Assembly (NCBI RefSeq): GCF_042665525.1
Contig: NZ_JBHTCQ010000001.1
Location: 2,074,869 to 2,138,868, forward strand
Direction: 5' to 3'
DNA: 64,000 nt
Source of the DNA: Allobogoriella alba
GTDB taxonomy: Bacteria > Actinomycetota > Actinomycetes > Actinomycetales > Actinomycetaceae
The notes under the pieces are model-generated. The model searched no databases. It had not been told where the DNA came from and saw nothing but the letters and a program-made list of their open reading frames with translations. This document shows positions 23,189 through 31,725 of the stretch, in pieces (within the stretch, counting starts at the first letter, position 1; the number at the start of each line of letters is the position of its first letter). The position numbers and the translations under genes are program-made.

Positions 23189-24004
23189 GTGACGACGCGG
23201 AGGACGCCACCGGAGATGTGGGACGCCCACGCATACGAACGATTCGGTGACTTCCGCGCGCGACCGATCGGCGACCTGCTCCATCGGGTCGAGGCGGCGG
23301 ATCCCCGGCTCGTCGTCGACCTCGGATGCGGCTCCGGTGCCTCGACGCGCCCGCTCGCTGCTCGGTGGCCGGGCGCCCGAGTCGTCGGGGTGGATTCCTC
23401 GCCCGACATGCTCGCGAGGGCACGTCAGGCGTCGACGTCTTCCCGGATCCAGTGGGTCGAGGCCGACATCACCACATGGGAGCCTCCCTCCGCCCCGGAC
23501 GTCATCATCACCAACGCCGTCCTGCAGTGGATACCGGGCCACCTCGAGCTGCTGCCGCGCTGGATCTCCTCTCTCGCCCCGGGCGGGTGGTTCGCCATGC
23601 AGGTCCCAGGCAATGCCGACGAGCCCAGCCATGCCCTGATGCGGGACCTCGTCGCCGACCTCCCCGAGGGCCCCGAGCTGCTGCCCCTGCTCCTCGGCAA
23701 GACCGGCGTCGAGGACCCGGCCGGCTACGCCGCCGCCCTGCACGCCGCCGGGGCCGAGGAGATCGACGCCTGGGAGACCACCTACGTCCATCTCCTCGAC
23801 CCGGACAACCGGCTGGAGAACGCGGTGCTCGAATGGGTTCGCGGCACGGGCCTACGTCCGCTCCTCGGCAAGCTGGACGCAGATCGGGAGGCGGCCTTCC
23901 TCGCTCGGTACGGCCAAGCGCTCCAGGACGCCTACCCGCGCACGTCCATGGGCGTCCCTCTGCCCTTCCGGCGCGTATTCGCGGTCGGCCGCAGGCCGGC
24001 GTGA
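23189..24004 (+). CDS. Trans-aconitate 2-methyltransferase-like SAM-dependent methyltransferase
   Basis: A 271-residue class I methyltransferase. Motif I is VVDLGCGSGASTRPLAARWP, followed by GVDSSPDMLARARQ (motif II region) and ADITTWEPPSAPDVIITNAV and LQWIPGHLELLPRWISSLAPGG (motifs III-IV). The pattern, including PGNADEPSHALMRDL and ETTYVHLL, closely matches Tam proteins, which methylate trans-aconitate to protect the citric-acid cycle. Activity on another small acid is possible. GTG 23189 was chosen (weak GAGAGA upstream); TTG 23171 and ATG 23216 are alternatives in frame. It follows the HNH gene by 14 nt. Confidence 0.83.
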   Translation: MTTRRTPPEMWDAHAYERFGDFRARPIGDLLHRVEAADPRLVVDLGCGSGASTRPLAARWPGARVVGVDSSPDMLARARQASTSSRIQWVEADITTWEPPSAPDVIITNAVLQWIPGHLELLPRWISSLAPGGWFAMQVPGNADEPSHALMRDLVADLPEGPELLPLLLGKTGVEDPAGYAAALHAAGAEEIDAWETTYVHLLDPDNRLENAVLEWVRGTGLRPLLGKLDADREAAFLARYGQALQDAYPRTSMGVPLPFRRVFAVGRRPA

Positions 24005-24048
24005 GGTGTCCCTCACGAGACGCAGCAGGACCGCAGGCGCGTCCCGCC

Positions 24049-24054
24049 TAGACT
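24049..24054 (+). promoter_or_regulatory. -10 element for leaderless hisC
   Basis: TAGACT at 24049-24054 ends 7 nt before the hisC GTG (24062). The hexamer and spacing are identical to those of hisD. No Shine-Dalgarno sequence is present. Confidence 0.75.
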
Positions 24055-24061
24055 TCTGGGA

Positions 24062-25216
24062 GTGATCACCCCAGCAGCACGCCGTCGGACGGCCGGCGCC
24101 CGTCTGCCGCTTCGCTCCGGCCTCGAGGGCCTGGAACCCTACGGCGCTCCCCAGCTCGACGTGCCGGTGCTGCTGAACGTGAACGAGAACCCGTACCCGC
24201 CGTCGCAGGCAGTGGTCGAGGACATCGCCGACGCCGTGGCCAAGGCAGCCGGCGGCCTCAACCGGTACCCGGACCGCGACTTCGCCGAGCTGCGCGCCGA
24301 GCTCGCCGAGTACCTGCGCGTCGAGTCCGGGGTGACGCTGAGCGCAGGCGAGATCTGGGCGGCCAACGGCTCCAACGAGGTGATGCTGCACCTCCTCCAG
24401 GCCTACGGCGGCCCGGGCCGCGCCGCCCTGTCGTTCGCTCCCACCTACTCGATGTATCCCGAGTACGCCCGCGACACGATCACCGAGTGGATCACCGGCC
24501 GGCGCGAAGAGGACTTCACCCTCGACGTCACGCACGCCCTCGACCAGATCGCAGCCCACCGCCCCTCCGTCATCCTCCTCGCCAGCCCCAACAACCCGAC
24601 CGGCACCGCGCTCCCGCTCGAGACGGTCGAGTCCATCGCCGACGCCGCCCGTGACGGCGGACCCATCGGTCCCGACGGCGCGCCCACGGCCGCCGTCGTC
24701 GTCGTCGACGAGGCGTACGGCGAGTTCCGCCGCGACGGCACACCCAGCGCCCTGACGCTCCTCGAGCGCCACCCGCACCTCGCCGTCGCCCGCACCATGT
24801 CCAAGGCCTTCGGCATGGCCGGTCTGCGCCTGGGCTACCTCGCCGCCGCCCCTGCGCTGATCGACCACCTCCGGATCGTGCGGCTCCCGTATCACCTCTC
24901 CGCCGTCACCCAGGCCGCAGCCCTCGCCGCCCTGCGGCACCGTGAGGAGCTCATGCAGCAGGTGGCGTCCCTGCGCGAGGAGCGCGACGGTCTGGTCACC
25001 TGGCTGCGAGACCGCGGTCTGCGCGTGGCGGACTCGGACGCCAACTTCGTCCTGTTCGGGGTTTTCCCGCACCGTGACCAGGTGTGGAATGGTCTGCTGG
25101 AACGCGGGGTTCTGGTTCGCGAGGTCGGCCCCGCCGGCTGGCTGCGGGCGTCCGTCGGGACGCCCGAGGAGACGGCTGCGTTCAAGGCAGCCCTGGAGGA
25201 GGTGCTGGGCTCGTGA
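24062..25216 (+). CDS. hisC: Histidinol-phosphate aminotransferase HisC
   Basis: HisC is the PLP-dependent transaminase that makes histidinol phosphate from imidazole acetol phosphate and glutamate. The 384-residue protein shows LLNVNENPYPPSQAV near the N-terminus, ASPNNPTGTALPL, VVVVDEAYGEF and the PLP-lysine motif TMSKAFGMAGLRLGYLAA. The C-terminal domain contains DSDANFVLFGVF and the substrate Arg in GWLRASVGTPEE. The start is GTG with a leaderless promoter. It overlaps hisB by 4 nt (GTGA). It begins a separate his transcription unit far from hisD. Confidence 0.96.
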   Translation: MITPAARRRTAGARLPLRSGLEGLEPYGAPQLDVPVLLNVNENPYPPSQAVVEDIADAVAKAAGGLNRYPDRDFAELRAELAEYLRVESGVTLSAGEIWAANGSNEVMLHLLQAYGGPGRAALSFAPTYSMYPEYARDTITEWITGRREEDFTLDVTHALDQIAAHRPSVILLASPNNPTGTALPLETVESIADAARDGGPIGPDGAPTAAVVVVDEAYGEFRRDGTPSALTLLERHPHLAVARTMSKAFGMAGLRLGYLAAAPALIDHLRIVRLPYHLSAVTQAAALAALRHREELMQQVASLREERDGLVTWLRDRGLRVADSDANFVLFGVFPHRDQVWNGLLERGVLVREVGPAGWLRASVGTPEETAAFKAALEEVLGS

Positions 25217-25818
25217 GCACTGGCAGGACCGCACGCGTGGCGCGCACGACGTCGGAGTCCGACGTCGTGGTCGAGCTCGACCTGGACGGGACCGGACGCA
25301 CCGAGATCTCCACGACGGTGCCCTTCTACGACCACATGCTCACCGCGCTCGGCAAGCACAGCCTGATCGACCTCACGGTCCGAGCCACCGGTGACACCCA
25401 CATCGACGTCCACCACACCGTGGAGGACGTGGCCATCTGCCTCGGCCAGGCGCTGCGCGAGGCACTCGGGGACAAGCGGGGGATCGGTCGCTTCGGTGAC
25501 GCCCTCGTCCCGCTGGACGAGGCACTCGCCCAGGCCGTCGTCGACGTCTCCGGCCGCCCGTACCTGGTGCACTCCGGCGAGCCCGCCGGGCAGGAGTACC
25601 ACCTGATCGGCGGCCACTTCACCGGGTCGCTCACCCGCCACGTCCTCGAGTCGATCGCCCACCACGCGGCGATCTGCCTGCACGTGCGGGTCCTCGACGG
25701 CCGCGACCCGCACCACATCGCCGAGGCGCAGTTCAAGGCGCTCGCCCGCGCCCTGCGCACCGCCGTCGCGCCCGACCCCCGGGTCGAGGGCGTCCCGTCC
25801 ACCAAGGGAGCGCTGTGA
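25213..25818 (+). CDS. hisB: Imidazoleglycerol-phosphate dehydratase HisB
   Basis: HisB dehydrates imidazole glycerol phosphate. The 201-residue monofunctional form is seen, without the phosphatase domain of E. coli HisB. Metal-binding His clusters are PFYDHMLTALGKHS, DVHHTVEDVAIC, then HFTGSLTRHVLESIAHHA and DGRDPHHIAEAQFKAL. GTG 25213 overlaps hisC by GTGA. The next gene begins 19 nt after the stop. Identification is firm. Confidence 0.97.
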   Translation: MSTGRTARVARTTSESDVVVELDLDGTGRTEISTTVPFYDHMLTALGKHSLIDLTVRATGDTHIDVHHTVEDVAICLGQALREALGDKRGIGRFGDALVPLDEALAQAVVDVSGRPYLVHSGEPAGQEYHLIGGHFTGSLTRHVLESIAHHAAICLHVRVLDGRDPHHIAEAQFKALARALRTAVAPDPRVEGVPSTKGAL

Positions 25819-25837
25819 GCACCGGAGGCGCGGCACG

Positions 25838-26539
25838 GTGAGCACCCCCGACGACGCACGGGATCGACCCGAGGACGCGCCCCTGACGGAGGAGGACGTC
25901 GAGCGGATGCTGCACGCCCTCGACGGTGCGCCCGAGGTGCCGGAGCCGGTCCCCGGAGAGGTGCCGCCCTCCGCACGGCAGGACCCCGCTGGCGCCGATG
26001 ACGTGACCGCCCCCGTCGGGCGCCTCGCGCTGGTCCTCACCCCGGTCGCGTCGGCCCCTGCCCTCGCCGGGCTCTGCGCGATCGCCGGGATCGACGTCGA
26101 CGTCGTGCCCTCGTCCTCCGGCGCCGTCGCCGCCCTGGAGATCGTGCCGGAGAAGAAGCCGGACAGCGACGAGTGGGACATCTCCGAGCTCGTCGGTGGC
26201 GAGGACGGCGGCTTCCCGCCCGCCGCCGAGGAGCTCGCCGCGAACCTGTCTCGGCTCACCCGCGCCGGCGTCGTCCTCGTGGTCGGCGACCTCGCCACCG
26301 ACGTCGGCATCGAGACCGGGCTGTCCGGCCACCTCAGCGCCCGCCGGTACGCCGGCGGGCAGCCGGAGGAGGACGTCCCCGCCGGTCTCATCCTCGCCTC
26401 GGCGGACGAGGTGGTCGAGGAGCTCATCCTCGGCCGCACCCGTCCCGAGCAGGTCAAGGGCCATCAGCGGTCCGGCACGCTCCCGCGATGGAAGGCCGCC
26501 CGGCTCTTCGGCCGCGGCCTGCGCCGGAGGAAGTCATGA
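25838..26539 (+). CDS. Conserved protein of unknown function in the his operon
   Basis: I do not recognise a domain in this 233-residue protein. It has an acidic, Pro-rich N-terminus (about 1-55, DRPEDAPLTEEDVERMLHAL). A central alternating region (GRLALVLTPVASAPALAGLC, GIDVDVVPSSSGAVAALEIV, AGVVLVVGDLATDVGIETGL) looks like a compact alpha/beta domain. The C-terminus is basic (RWKAARLFGRGLRRRKS). It starts with GTG 19 nt after hisB and overlaps hisH by ATGA, so it is inside the his operon. Proteins at this position occur in other actinobacteria; it is probably cytoplasmic, as no signal peptide or helix is seen. Confidence 0.75.
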   Translation: MSTPDDARDRPEDAPLTEEDVERMLHALDGAPEVPEPVPGEVPPSARQDPAGADDVTAPVGRLALVLTPVASAPALAGLCAIAGIDVDVVPSSSGAVAALEIVPEKKPDSDEWDISELVGGEDGGFPPAAEELAANLSRLTRAGVVLVVGDLATDVGIETGLSGHLSARRYAGGQPEEDVPAGLILASADEVVEELILGRTRPEQVKGHQRSGTLPRWKAARLFGRGLRRRKS

Positions 26540-27183
26540 GCACCACGAACGTCGTCGTCCTCGACTACGGCTCCGGGAACGTCCGCAGCGCCGTCCGCGC
26601 CCTCGAACGCGTCGGTGCGAACGTCGAGCTCACCGCGGACCCGGACGCCGTCCTGGCCGCCGACGGGCTGGTCGTCCCCGGCGTCGGCGCCTTCGCCGCC
26701 GTCATGTCCGGACTGCGGTCCGTCCGGGGCGACATGCTCGTCGAGCGCCGGCTCGCCGGAGGCCGGCCGGTGCTGGGCATCTGCGTGGGTCTGCAGGTGA
26801 TGTTCACGGCCGGCATCGAGAACAACGCCGACGCCCCGGTCCCCGGCCTCGACCAGTGGCCCGGCGACGTGGTCCGGCTCGACGCGCCCGTCGTGCCCCA
26901 CATGGGCTGGTCCACGGTCGAGCCGCCGGCCGGCACGGTCCTCTTCGACGGCATCGAGGACGAGCGGTTCTACTTCGTCCACTCCTACGCGGTGCGCTCC
27001 GACCCCGCCGCCGCGATGGCCGGAGACCCGGCCCTCACGCCGCCCCTGGTGACCTGGGCCGAGCACGGCAGCCCCTTCGTCGCCGCCGTCGAGAACGGCG
27101 TCCTCGCCGCCACCCAGTTCCACCCCGAGAAGTCCGGTGACGCGGGGGCGCAGCTGCTGCGCAACTGGGTCACCGCGCTCTAG
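26536..27183 (+). CDS. hisH: Imidazole glycerol phosphate synthase glutaminase subunit HisH
   Basis: HisH supplies ammonia from glutamine to HisF for imidazole ring closure. The 215-residue class I amidotransferase has VVVLDYGSGNVRSAVRALER at the N-terminus, the oxyanion region VPGVGAFAAVM, the nucleophile Cys in RPVLGICVGLQVMF and the catalytic His-Glu pair in AATQFHPEKSGDAGAQLLRN. ATG 26536 shares ATGA with the upstream unknown gene. hisF is not in the window, so the partner subunit is encoded elsewhere. Confidence 0.96.
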   Translation: MSTTNVVVLDYGSGNVRSAVRALERVGANVELTADPDAVLAADGLVVPGVGAFAAVMSGLRSVRGDMLVERRLAGGRPVLGICVGLQVMFTAGIENNADAPVPGLDQWPGDVVRLDAPVVPHMGWSTVEPPAGTVLFDGIEDERFYFVHSYAVRSDPAAAMAGDPALTPPLVTWAEHGSPFVAAVENGVLAATQFHPEKSGDAGAQLLRNWVTAL

Positions 27184-27214
27184 CTCACGGTCCGAGACAC
27201 ACGAAAGGCCCCGC

Positions 27215-27952
27215 GTGAACCCGCCGCTCCAGCTCCTCCCAGCCGTGGACGTCGTCGACGGGCAGGCCGTCCGCCTGTTCCAGGGCGCGGCCGGCTCCGA
27301 GACCGCCTACGGCGACCCGGCCGAAGCCGCCGCCGCCTGGGTCGAGCAGGGGGCCCGGTGGATCCACCTGGTCGACCTCGACGCCGCGTTCGGGCGCGGC
27401 TCGAACCACGAGCTCCTCGCCCGGATGGTCGGCGAGCTCGGCACCCTCGGTGCCTCCGTCGAGCTCTCCGGCGGCATCCGCGACGACGCCTCCCTCGAGC
27501 GGGCACTCGAGTCCGGCGCCACCCGCGTCAACCTCGGCACCGCCGCGCTGGAGGACCCCGCCTGGACCGCGCGGGCGATCGGCCGCCACGGCGAGCGCAT
27601 CGCCGTCGGCCTGGACGTGCGCGGCACCACGCTCGCCGCCCGCGGCTGGACTCGCGAGGGCGGCGACCTCTGGGAGGTGCTGGCCCGGCTCGACGGCGAC
27701 GGTTGCGCCCGCTACGTCGTCACCGACGTCACCAAGGACGGCACGCTCCGCGGGCCCAACGTCGACCTCCTGCGCCAGGTGTGTGAACGCACCGATGCCC
27801 CCGTCGTCGCCTCCGGCGGCGTCGCCAACCTGCACGACGTCGAGGCGCTGCGCGAGCTCACGCCCGCCGGCGTCGAGGGAGCCATCATCGGCAAGGCCCT
27901 GTACGCGGGTGCCTTCACCCTCCCCGAGGCGCTCGAGGTCGCCGGCCGGTGA
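27215..27952 (+). CDS. priA: Bifunctional HisA/TrpF isomerase PriA
   Basis: PriA is the (beta/alpha)8-barrel isomerase that in actinobacteria serves both histidine (ProFAR) and tryptophan (PRA) synthesis. The 245 residues include LLPAVDVVDGQAVRLFQG with the catalytic Asp, WIHLVDLDAAFGRG, SVELSGGIRDDASLERAL and RYVVTDVTKDGTLRGPNVDL, whose Asp is the second catalytic residue. VVASGGVANLHDVEAL forms part of the phosphate site. The PriA identity rather than plain HisA is inferred from the taxon and from the family pattern. GTG 27215 has GAAAGG upstream. Its stop overlaps the next GTG by 4 nt. Confidence 0.93.
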   Translation: MNPPLQLLPAVDVVDGQAVRLFQGAAGSETAYGDPAEAAAAWVEQGARWIHLVDLDAAFGRGSNHELLARMVGELGTLGASVELSGGIRDDASLERALESGATRVNLGTAALEDPAWTARAIGRHGERIAVGLDVRGTTLAARGWTREGGDLWEVLARLDGDGCARYVVTDVTKDGTLRGPNVDLLRQVCERTDAPVVASGGVANLHDVEALRELTPAGVEGAIIGKALYAGAFTLPEALEVAGR

Positions 27953-28725
27953 CCGGGACCGACTCCGCCGGCCGGCCATGGGCCGGTCGGAACCTCACGT
28001 CGCACCCGTTCGCGGGCGACGACGGCGCGGTCCGGCCCGAGATGGCCGAAGCGCTGGCGAAGCCGTGGCCGGAGCAGGTGGTGGCCGTCGTCGACGCGCT
28101 GCGTTCGACGCGCGTCATCGTCCCGGTCGTGGCCCACGAGCACCCCGGCACCGACCCCGACGGCCACGTCCGGGCGCACGCGGCCGAGAAATTCCGCACC
28201 GGCGACCGGTCCGGCGACGCCATGGCCTCCGCCTCGCTCGTGTCCGTCCGGACCCCCGACGGGCGCGCCGCCGTACCCGTCTTCTCGTGCGTCCAGACCC
28301 TCGCCACCTGGGACGCCGCCGCACGGCCCGTACCGGTCGAGGGCGTACGCGCGGCCCTCTCGGCCGTGCAGGACGCCGACTCGCTGCTGGTGCTCGACCC
28401 CGGCAACGACGTCACCGTCCTGGTCCCGCGACCGGCGGTCTGGGCCGTCGCACGGCAGCAGCCGTGGACGCCGTCCTGGGCGGATCCGGAGCTGCCGGAC
28501 CTCGCCGTCGAGGCCCTGCGCGGCATCACCGAGCTGGTCGGTGTCCGCCTCGAGCCTGGTGAGCGCGCCGAGCTGCGGGTACGCCTCGCGGTCCGCGCCG
28601 GTCTCGATGCCGACACCCTCCACGACGCGATGGCCCGAGCCTCCCGCGCCCTCGGCGAGCACCCCGTGCTGCGCGAGCGGGTCGACTCCCTCGAGCTGGC
28701 CCCGACACGGGTCGAGGCGACCTGA
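27949..28725 (+). CDS. SseB-family protein
   Basis: The 258-residue protein has the SseB N-terminal domain (STRVIVPVVAHEHPGTDPDG, ASASLVSVRTPDGRAAVPVF, LATWDAAARPVPVEGVRAAL). A C-terminal part holds GITELVGVRLEPGERAELRV and helices. SseB relatives have no settled enzymatic role in actinobacteria; the gene commonly follows priA and precedes infC. GTG 27949 overlaps priA by GTGA. The stop lies inside the promoter region of nadE, which here separates sseB from infC. Confidence 0.82.
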   Translation: MTGTDSAGRPWAGRNLTSHPFAGDDGAVRPEMAEALAKPWPEQVVAVVDALRSTRVIVPVVAHEHPGTDPDGHVRAHAAEKFRTGDRSGDAMASASLVSVRTPDGRAAVPVFSCVQTLATWDAAARPVPVEGVRAALSAVQDADSLLVLDPGNDVTVLVPRPAVWAVARQQPWTPSWADPELPDLAVEALRGITELVGVRLEPGERAELRVRLAVRAGLDADTLHDAMARASRALGEHPVLRERVDSLELAPTRVEAT

Positions 28726-28731
28726 CAGACT
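28726..28731 (+). promoter_or_regulatory. Probable -10 element for leaderless nadE
   Basis: CAGACT at 28726-28731 ends 7 nt before the nadE ATG (28739). It differs from the TAGACT of hisD and hisC only at the first base. No ribosome-binding site is visible. Confidence 0.5.
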
Positions 28732-28738
28732 CGGACCC

Positions 28739-30805
28739 ATGACCAGCGCCGAGACCGGGCGAAACATCCTGTCCGCCTACGACCACGGCTTCGTCCGCGT
28801 CGCCGCGTGCACCGTCCCGGTCGCCGTGGCGGACCCCGCCGCCAACGTCCGGGCCGTCCTGACCGAGGCGCGCGCCTGCCACGACGAGGCCGTCGCCGTC
28901 GCGATCTTCCCCGAGCTGTGCCTCACCGGCTACAGCATTGACGACCTCTTCCTCCAGGACCCCGTGCTCGACGGCGTCGACGCCGCGCTCGCGGAGATCA
29001 CCGCCGCATCCGCGGACCTGTTGCCGGTACTCGTGGTCGGCGCCCCGCTGCGCCACCGGAACCGCCTCTACAACACCGCCGTCGTCATCCATCGCGGCGA
29101 GATCCTCGGTGTCGCGCCCAAGTCTCTCCTGCCCACCTACCGCGAGTTCTACGAGCGCCGGCACTTCGCGCCGGGCGACGACCAGCGCGGGGAGACGATC
29201 ACCGTGGCCGGCCGCAGCGTGCCGTTCGGCCCCGACCTGCTCTTCGCCGCCGAGGACGTCCCCGGCCTCGTCCTCCACGTCGAGGTCTGCGAGGACATGT
29301 GGGTGCCGGTACCGCCCAGCGCGGAGGCGTCCCTCGCCGGCGCGACGGTCCTCGCGAACCTCTCGGGCAGCCCGATCACCATCGGACGTGCCGAAGACCG
29401 GCACCTGCTGTGCCGCTCGGCGTCCTCCCGCTGCCTCGCCGCCTACCTGTACTCCGCGGCCGGGACGGGGGAGTCGAGCAACGACCTCTCCTGGGACGGC
29501 CAGACGATGGTCTACGAGAACGGCGTCCTGCTCGCCGAGACCGAGCGCTTCCCCGACGGCGCGCGCCGCTCCGTGGCCGACGTCGACGTCGACCTGCTGC
29601 GCCAGGAGCGGCTGCGTATGGGCACCTTCGACGACAACCGACGCACCCACGCCGCCCGGATCGGCACCTTCCGCACGGTCGGCTTCCACCTCGACGCCCC
29701 GCGCACCGACGTCGGCCTGCGGCGCCACGTCGACCGCTTCCCGTTCGTCCCGGACGACGCCGACCGGCTGGCGCAGGACTGCTACGAGGCGTTCAACATC
29801 CAGGTCAGCGCCCTCACCCAGCGCATGGCCGCGATCGGGAAGCCCAAGCTCGTCATCGGCGTCAGCGGCGGCCTGGACTCCACCCACGCGCTGCTCGTCG
29901 CCGCCCGCGCGATGGACCGGCTCGACCGGCCCCGCGGCGACATCCTCGGCTTCACCCTCCCCGGCTTCGCGACGTCGGAGCACACCAGGGCCAACGCCCA
30001 CGCCCTCGGCAAGGCCCTCGGCGTGACGTTCGAGGAGATCGACATCCGCCCGGCCGCGCGCGAGCTGCTCGAACGCATCGGTCACCCGTTCGCCGGCGGC
30101 GAGCCGGTCTACGACGTCACCTTCGAGAACGTGCAGGCCGGCCTGCGCACCGACTATCTCTTCCGGCTCGCCAACGACCGCGGCGGCATCGTCGTGGGCA
30201 CCGGCGACCTGTCGGAGATGGCGCTCGGCTGGTGCACCTACGGCGTCGGTGACCAGATGTCCCACTACGCCGTCAACACCGGCGTGCCCAAGACCCTCAT
30301 CCAGCACCTGGTCCGGTGGGTCATCTCCTCCGGCGAGGTCGACGAGCACGCCGCGTCCGTCCTGCAGTCGGTGCTGGACACCAGGATCACCCCCGAGCTG
30401 GTCCCGGCGGGCGAGGACGAGGAGGTCCAGAGCACCGAGGACACGATCGGCCCGTACTCGCTGCACGACTTCACGCTGTTCTACGTCCTGCGTCACGGCT
30501 TCCGGCCGAGCAAGATCGCCTTCCTGGCTCGCCACGCCTGGGCCGACCCGGACGCCGGCACGTGGCCGCCCGGCTTCCCCGAGGAGTCCCGCTACGGCTA
30601 CGAGCCGCGGGAGATCCGCCGCTGGATGCTGGTCTTCCTGCAGCGGTTCTTCGGCTTCAGCCAGTTCAAGCGCTCGGCGCTTCCCAACGGGCCGAAGGTC
30701 ATGGCCGGCGGCGCCCTGTCCCCGCGCGGGGAGTGGCGTGCCCCGTCCGACGGCACCGCCCGTGCCTGGATCGCCGAGCTCGAGGAGTCCCTGCCCGAGT
30801 CATGA
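28739..30805 (+). CDS. nadE: Glutamine-dependent NAD synthetase NadE
   Basis: NadE amidates deamido-NAD to NAD with glutamine as nitrogen donor. The 688-residue protein has an N-terminal nitrilase-type glutaminase domain. Its catalytic triad is Glu in AIFPELCLTGYS, Lys in PKSLLPTYREFYERRHF and Cys184 in VEVCEDMWVPV. The C-terminal synthetase domain has the pyrophosphatase loop GVSGGLDSTHALLV and TGDLSEMALGWCTYG. Length and layout match the mycobacterial type. It stands alone between sseB and infC with its own leaderless promoter. Identification is firm. Confidence 0.97.
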   Translation: MTSAETGRNILSAYDHGFVRVAACTVPVAVADPAANVRAVLTEARACHDEAVAVAIFPELCLTGYSIDDLFLQDPVLDGVDAALAEITAASADLLPVLVVGAPLRHRNRLYNTAVVIHRGEILGVAPKSLLPTYREFYERRHFAPGDDQRGETITVAGRSVPFGPDLLFAAEDVPGLVLHVEVCEDMWVPVPPSAEASLAGATVLANLSGSPITIGRAEDRHLLCRSASSRCLAAYLYSAAGTGESSNDLSWDGQTMVYENGVLLAETERFPDGARRSVADVDVDLLRQERLRMGTFDDNRRTHAARIGTFRTVGFHLDAPRTDVGLRRHVDRFPFVPDDADRLAQDCYEAFNIQVSALTQRMAAIGKPKLVIGVSGGLDSTHALLVAARAMDRLDRPRGDILGFTLPGFATSEHTRANAHALGKALGVTFEEIDIRPAARELLERIGHPFAGGEPVYDVTFENVQAGLRTDYLFRLANDRGGIVVGTGDLSEMALGWCTYGVGDQMSHYAVNTGVPKTLIQHLVRWVISSGEVDEHAASVLQSVLDTRITPELVPAGEDEEVQSTEDTIGPYSLHDFTLFYVLRHGFRPSKIAFLARHAWADPDAGTWPPGFPEESRYGYEPREIRRWMLVFLQRFFGFSQFKRSALPNGPKVMAGGALSPRGEWRAPSDGTARAWIAELEESLPES

Positions 30806-31115
30806 GGCGTGTGGCCGGGACCACCTGGGGGTTCCGCAGACGTCGCGGCCCGGAGGTGCTAGCCTGGTGGATCGACCGACCAGGGCTCAGGCCCTGGGAC
30901 GCAAGCGGAGTTTCCTCCCACCTGGGTCTCGGACGCGGTACCTGCGCCGAAGAGGCCGGGTTCGACGTCGGACGGGGTCTTCGGATTCCGTCCTGGCGGG
31001 TGCGGCGCCCGGCGCTGTCGTCCGTCCGTCACTCGAGGCCTCCGCGTGCGTCCGCACGACGGAGGCCTTCTTCGTCGGGCGGTGGTCGACGGCAGACGAC
31101 GTAGAGGAGCACAGC
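30806..31115 (+). other. infC leader region without a gene
   Basis: This 310-bp stretch holds no supported coding region. TAGCCT at 30860-30865 could be the -10 of the infC-rpmI-rplT operon, without a clear -35. The following ~170 nt form several GC-rich local pairings and end in the strong hairpin at 31036-31068. The arrangement of promoter, long leader, terminator-like hairpin and gene suggests transcription attenuation. Confidence 0.5.
31036..31068 (+). promoter_or_regulatory. Attenuator-like hairpin upstream of infC
   Basis: AGGCCTCCG (31036-31044) pairs with CGGAGGCCT (31060-31068), and the inner CGTGCG (31045-31050) pairs with CGCACG (31053-31058), with a single unpaired A (31059). The 15-bp stem is followed by TCTTCGTC. 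It ends 47 nt before the infC start, in the untranslated leader. Confidence 0.75.
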
Positions 31116-31718
31116 ATCAGCGAACCCCGCATCAACGAGCGGATCCGCGTGCCGGAGGTCAGGCTGGTCGGCCCGAGCGGCGAGCAGGTCGGCGTGGTCC
31201 GGGTGGAGGACGCCCTGCGCCTTGCGCAGGAGGCGGACCTCGACCTGGTGGAGGTCGCGCCGGACGCGCGCCCACCGGTCGCCAAGCTCATGGACTACGG
31301 CAAGTTCAAGTACGAGTCCGCGATGAAGGCCCGTGACGCCCGGCGCAACCAGGCAAACACGGTGCTCAAGGAGATCCGTTTCCGCCTCAAGATCGACGCG
31401 CACGACTACGAGACCAAGAAGGGTCACGTCGAGCGCTTCCTCACGGGCGGCGACAAGGTCAAGGTCATGATCATGTTCCGCGGTCGCGAGCAGTCCCGCC
31501 CCGAGATGGGCATGCGGCTGCTGCAGCGCCTCGCGGAGGACGTCTCGGAGCTCGGCTCTGTGGAGTCGGCGCCCCGGCTGGACGGCCGCAACATGACCAT
31601 GGTGATCGCCCCCCACCGGAAGAAGGCGGAGGCACGCAGCGAGCAGCGCCGTCGTCGTGACGAGGAGCGCGCAGCCAGGCGGGCCGAGAAGCACGAGCGG
31701 GACCAGGCCCCGGCCTGA
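31116..31718 (+). CDS. infC: Translation initiation factor IF-3, probable ATC start
   Basis: IF-3 binds the 30S subunit and checks start-codon pairing. The 200-residue product has the N-terminal domain (SEPRINERIRVPEVRLVGPS, ALRLAQEADLDLVEVAPDAR, PPVAKLMDYGKFKYE). The lysine-rich linker and C-terminal domain follow (RFRLKIDAHDYETKKGHVER, VMIMFRGREQSRPEMGMRLL). No ATG, GTG or TTG lies in frame near the conserved N-terminus. ATC at 31116, preceded by AGAGGAG at good spacing, is the best start. A rare start codon is the known means of IF-3 autoregulation. The C-terminus is an extended basic tail. Confidence 0.93.
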   Translation: MSEPRINERIRVPEVRLVGPSGEQVGVVRVEDALRLAQEADLDLVEVAPDARPPVAKLMDYGKFKYESAMKARDARRNQANTVLKEIRFRLKIDAHDYETKKGHVERFLTGGDKVKVMIMFRGREQSRPEMGMRLLQRLAEDVSELGSVESAPRLDGRNMTMVIAPHRKKAEARSEQRRRRDEERAARRAEKHERDQAPA

Positions 31719-31725
31719 GCCGAGG

